In this document: in pieces, positions 62,669 to 64,000 of the stretch
How the letters are laid out: every line of letters begins with the position of its first letter
Position numbering within the stretch: the stretch's first letter is position 1
Assembly (NCBI RefSeq): GCF_026625985.1
Contig: NZ_CP113116.1
Coordinates: 310,001 to 374,000, forward strand
Direction of reading: 5' to 3'
From: Mycobacterium sp. Aquia_213
GTDB taxonomy: Bacteria; Actinomycetota; Actinomycetes; Mycobacteriales; Mycobacteriaceae
DNA length: 64,000 nt
Notes under the pieces: generated by a model
What the model saw: only the letters and a program-made list of their open reading frames with translations
What the model was told of the DNA's origin: nothing
The model's database searches: none
Translations under genes and position numbers: made by a program

Positions 62669-64000
62669 CTACCCGCGCGACGCCCGGTTGACCGCCGACA
62701 CCACGGCACGCAGCGATGCGGTGGTGATCGACGGAGCGATGCCCACACCCCATACCGTGCGGCCGCCGACCGAAGCCTCTACGTACGCCGCGGCCTGAGC
62801 CTCTTCACCGGAACTCATCGCATGCTCGGAGTAGTCCAGCACCGAGACGTCGAATCCGACGTCTCCCAGTGCGTCGACGAACGCGGCGAGCGGGCCGTTG
62901 CCGGCGCCGGTGATCTCGGTCTCGACCCCGTTGATCTTGACGGTCGCAACGATGCGGGTCGTCCCGCTGTCTTCCTCGTCGGCATCGACACGCTGCTTCA
63001 TCCGCTCGAGCGGCAGGATCGGGGCGATGTACTCCTCGGAGAACGCGTCCCACATCTCCTTCGGCGACACCTCGCCGCCCTCGCCGTCGGCGATCTTCTG
63101 GATCACCTGGGAGAACTCGATTTGCAGCCGTCGCGGCAGGGCCAGCCCGTGGTCGGCTTTCATGATGTAGGCCACCCCGCCCTTGCCGGACTGGGAGTTG
63201 ACCCGGATCACCGCCTCGTAGGTGCGCCCGACATCGCGCGGGTCGATCGGCAGATACGGCACCTGCCAGAGCATGTCCTCGACATCGGTGTCCGCGGCGT
63301 CGGCGTCGGCCTTCATCTGGTCCAGGCCCTTGTTGATGGCGTCCTGGTGGCTGCCCGAGAACGCGGTGTAGACCAGATCGCCGCCGTACGGGTGACGCTC
63401 GTGCACCGGCAGCTGATTGCAGTACTCCACCGTGCGGCGGATCTCGTCGATGTTGGAGAAGTCGATCTGCGGGTCCACGCCGCGGGAGAACAGGTTCAGC
63501 CCCAGCGTCACCAGGCACACGTTTCCGGTGCGCTCCCCGTTGCCGAACAGGCAGCCCTCGATCCGGTCCGCTCCCGCCTGGTAGCCCAATTCGGCTGCGG
63601 CGACAGCGGTTCCGCGGTCGTTGTGCGGATGCAGGCTCAGGATCACCGACTCCCGGTTGGCCAGGTTGCGGCTCATCCACTCGATCGAGTCGGCGTAGAT
63701 GTTGGGGGTCGCCATCTCCACGGTGGCGGGCAGATTGAAGATGATCGGGTTGTCCGGCGTCGGCGCGATGATTTCGCCGACGGCGTCGCACACCTGCTTG
63801 GCGTACTCCAATTCCGTTCCCGTGTAGGACTCCGGCGAATACTCGAATCGCCATTGCGTGTCCGGGTATTTGGCGGCCTCTTCGACGCACTTGCGGGCGC
63901 CCTCGGTCGCGATGGCTTGCACCGCAGCCCGGTCGGCGCGAAATACCACGCGGCGCTGCAGGATTGACGTCGAGTTGTAGAAGTGCACGATCGCCCGGTG
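62669..64000 (-). CDS. leuA: 2-isopropylmalate synthase, C-terminal 443 residues (5' end outside window)
   Basis: The frame is open through base 64000. It covers most of the TIM barrel (HFYNSTSILQRRVVF, LHPHNDRGTAVAAAELGYQAGADRIEGCLFGNGERTGNV with the metal and substrate sites) and the full C-terminal leucine-feedback domain. LeuA condenses acetyl-CoA with 2-ketoisovalerate, the first committed step of leucine synthesis. In the regulatory domain the sequence runs directly from AAAYVEASV to GGRTVWGVGIAPSIT, so the 19-residue tandem repeats of M. tuberculosis LeuA are absent. It converges with the exonuclease gene with a 1-base gap. Confidence 0.96.
   Translation of the reverse strand, partial: HRAIVHFYNSTSILQRRVVFRADRAAVQAIATEGARKCVEEAAKYPDTQWRFEYSPESYTGTELEYAKQVCDAVGEIIAPTPDNPIIFNLPATVEMATPNIYADSIEWMSRNLANRESVILSLHPHNDRGTAVAAAELGYQAGADRIEGCLFGNGERTGNVCLVTLGLNLFSRGVDPQIDFSNIDEIRRTVEYCNQLPVHERHPYGGDLVYTAFSGSHQDAINKGLDQMKADADAADTDVEDMLWQVPYLPIDPRDVGRTYEAVIRVNSQSGKGGVAYIMKADHGLALPRRLQIEFSQVIQKIADGEGGEVSPKEMWDAFSEEYIAPILPLERMKQRVDADEEDSGTTRIVATVKINGVETEITGAGNGPLAAFVDALGDVGFDVSVLDYSEHAMSSGEEAQAAAYVEASVGGRTVWGVGIAPSITTASLRAVVSAVNRASRG

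Overview
The window is high-GC actinobacterial chromosome, almost certainly from a nontuberculous Mycobacterium. Mycobacterial hallmarks include a cutinase-like esterase, an LpqH-family lipoprotein, Ddn/F420-type flavoproteins, a LucA-like membrane protein, an Ami1-type amidase, MurT-GatD and DnaX. The gene order and strands of leuA, dnaQ-like, murT-gatD, recR, ybaB, ami1 // SRPBCC, FAD oxidase-CFA-like methyltransferase, dnaX, aspC, 4.5S RNA/tRNA-Ser and lucA match, from memory and in reverse orientation, the M. tuberculosis Rv3710 to Rv3723 block. leuA lacks the tandem-repeat insert of the M. tuberculosis complex.

Layout. 1-9.2 kb: accessory redox and lipid genes: SDR tail, aldehyde dehydrogenase, DoxX, UBP zinc finger, F420/PPOX protein, epimerase, cutinase, Ddn-like protein, CsbD with a SigF-type promoter and an intrinsic terminator, a LipE-like serine hydrolase and a DapB-like oxidoreductase. 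9.3-15.2 kb: an unusual cassette of two unknown proteins, a 101-residue protein, a CHAT-domain (caspase-like) protein and a TPR protein, with 4-bp stop/start overlaps inside each gene pair. 15.3-24.9 kb: LpqH-like lipoprotein, ParB/Srx-like protein, enoyl-CoA hydratase, LucA-like protein, tRNA-Ser(GGA), SRP RNA, aspartate aminotransferase, dnaX, a methyltransferase/FAD-oxidase pair and an SRPBCC protein.

24.9-56.1 kb: one uninterrupted minus-strand gene for a nonribosomal peptide synthetase of about 10,391 residues. It has 29 catalytic or carrier domains in 8 modules: Cstarter-A-T, then three copies of C-A-T-E-C-A-T, then C-A(N-methyltransferase)-T-TE. By the standard logic of these domains it should make an N-acylated octapeptide with D residues at positions 2, 4 and 6 and an N-methylated last residue, probably threonine. 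The middle of the gene looks like a roughly 7.6-kb bimodule present three times. It sits as a single gene between otherwise conserved housekeeping neighbours. No MbtH, acyl-AMP ligase, tailoring enzyme or exporter gene is visible nearby.

56.6-64 kb: Ami1-type amidase, YbaB, RecR, two secreted proteins, the GatD/MurT peptidoglycan amidation pair, a DnaQ-like exonuclease and the C-terminal part of LeuA. All functional calls come from reading the sequence and remembered family knowledge; no search was run.
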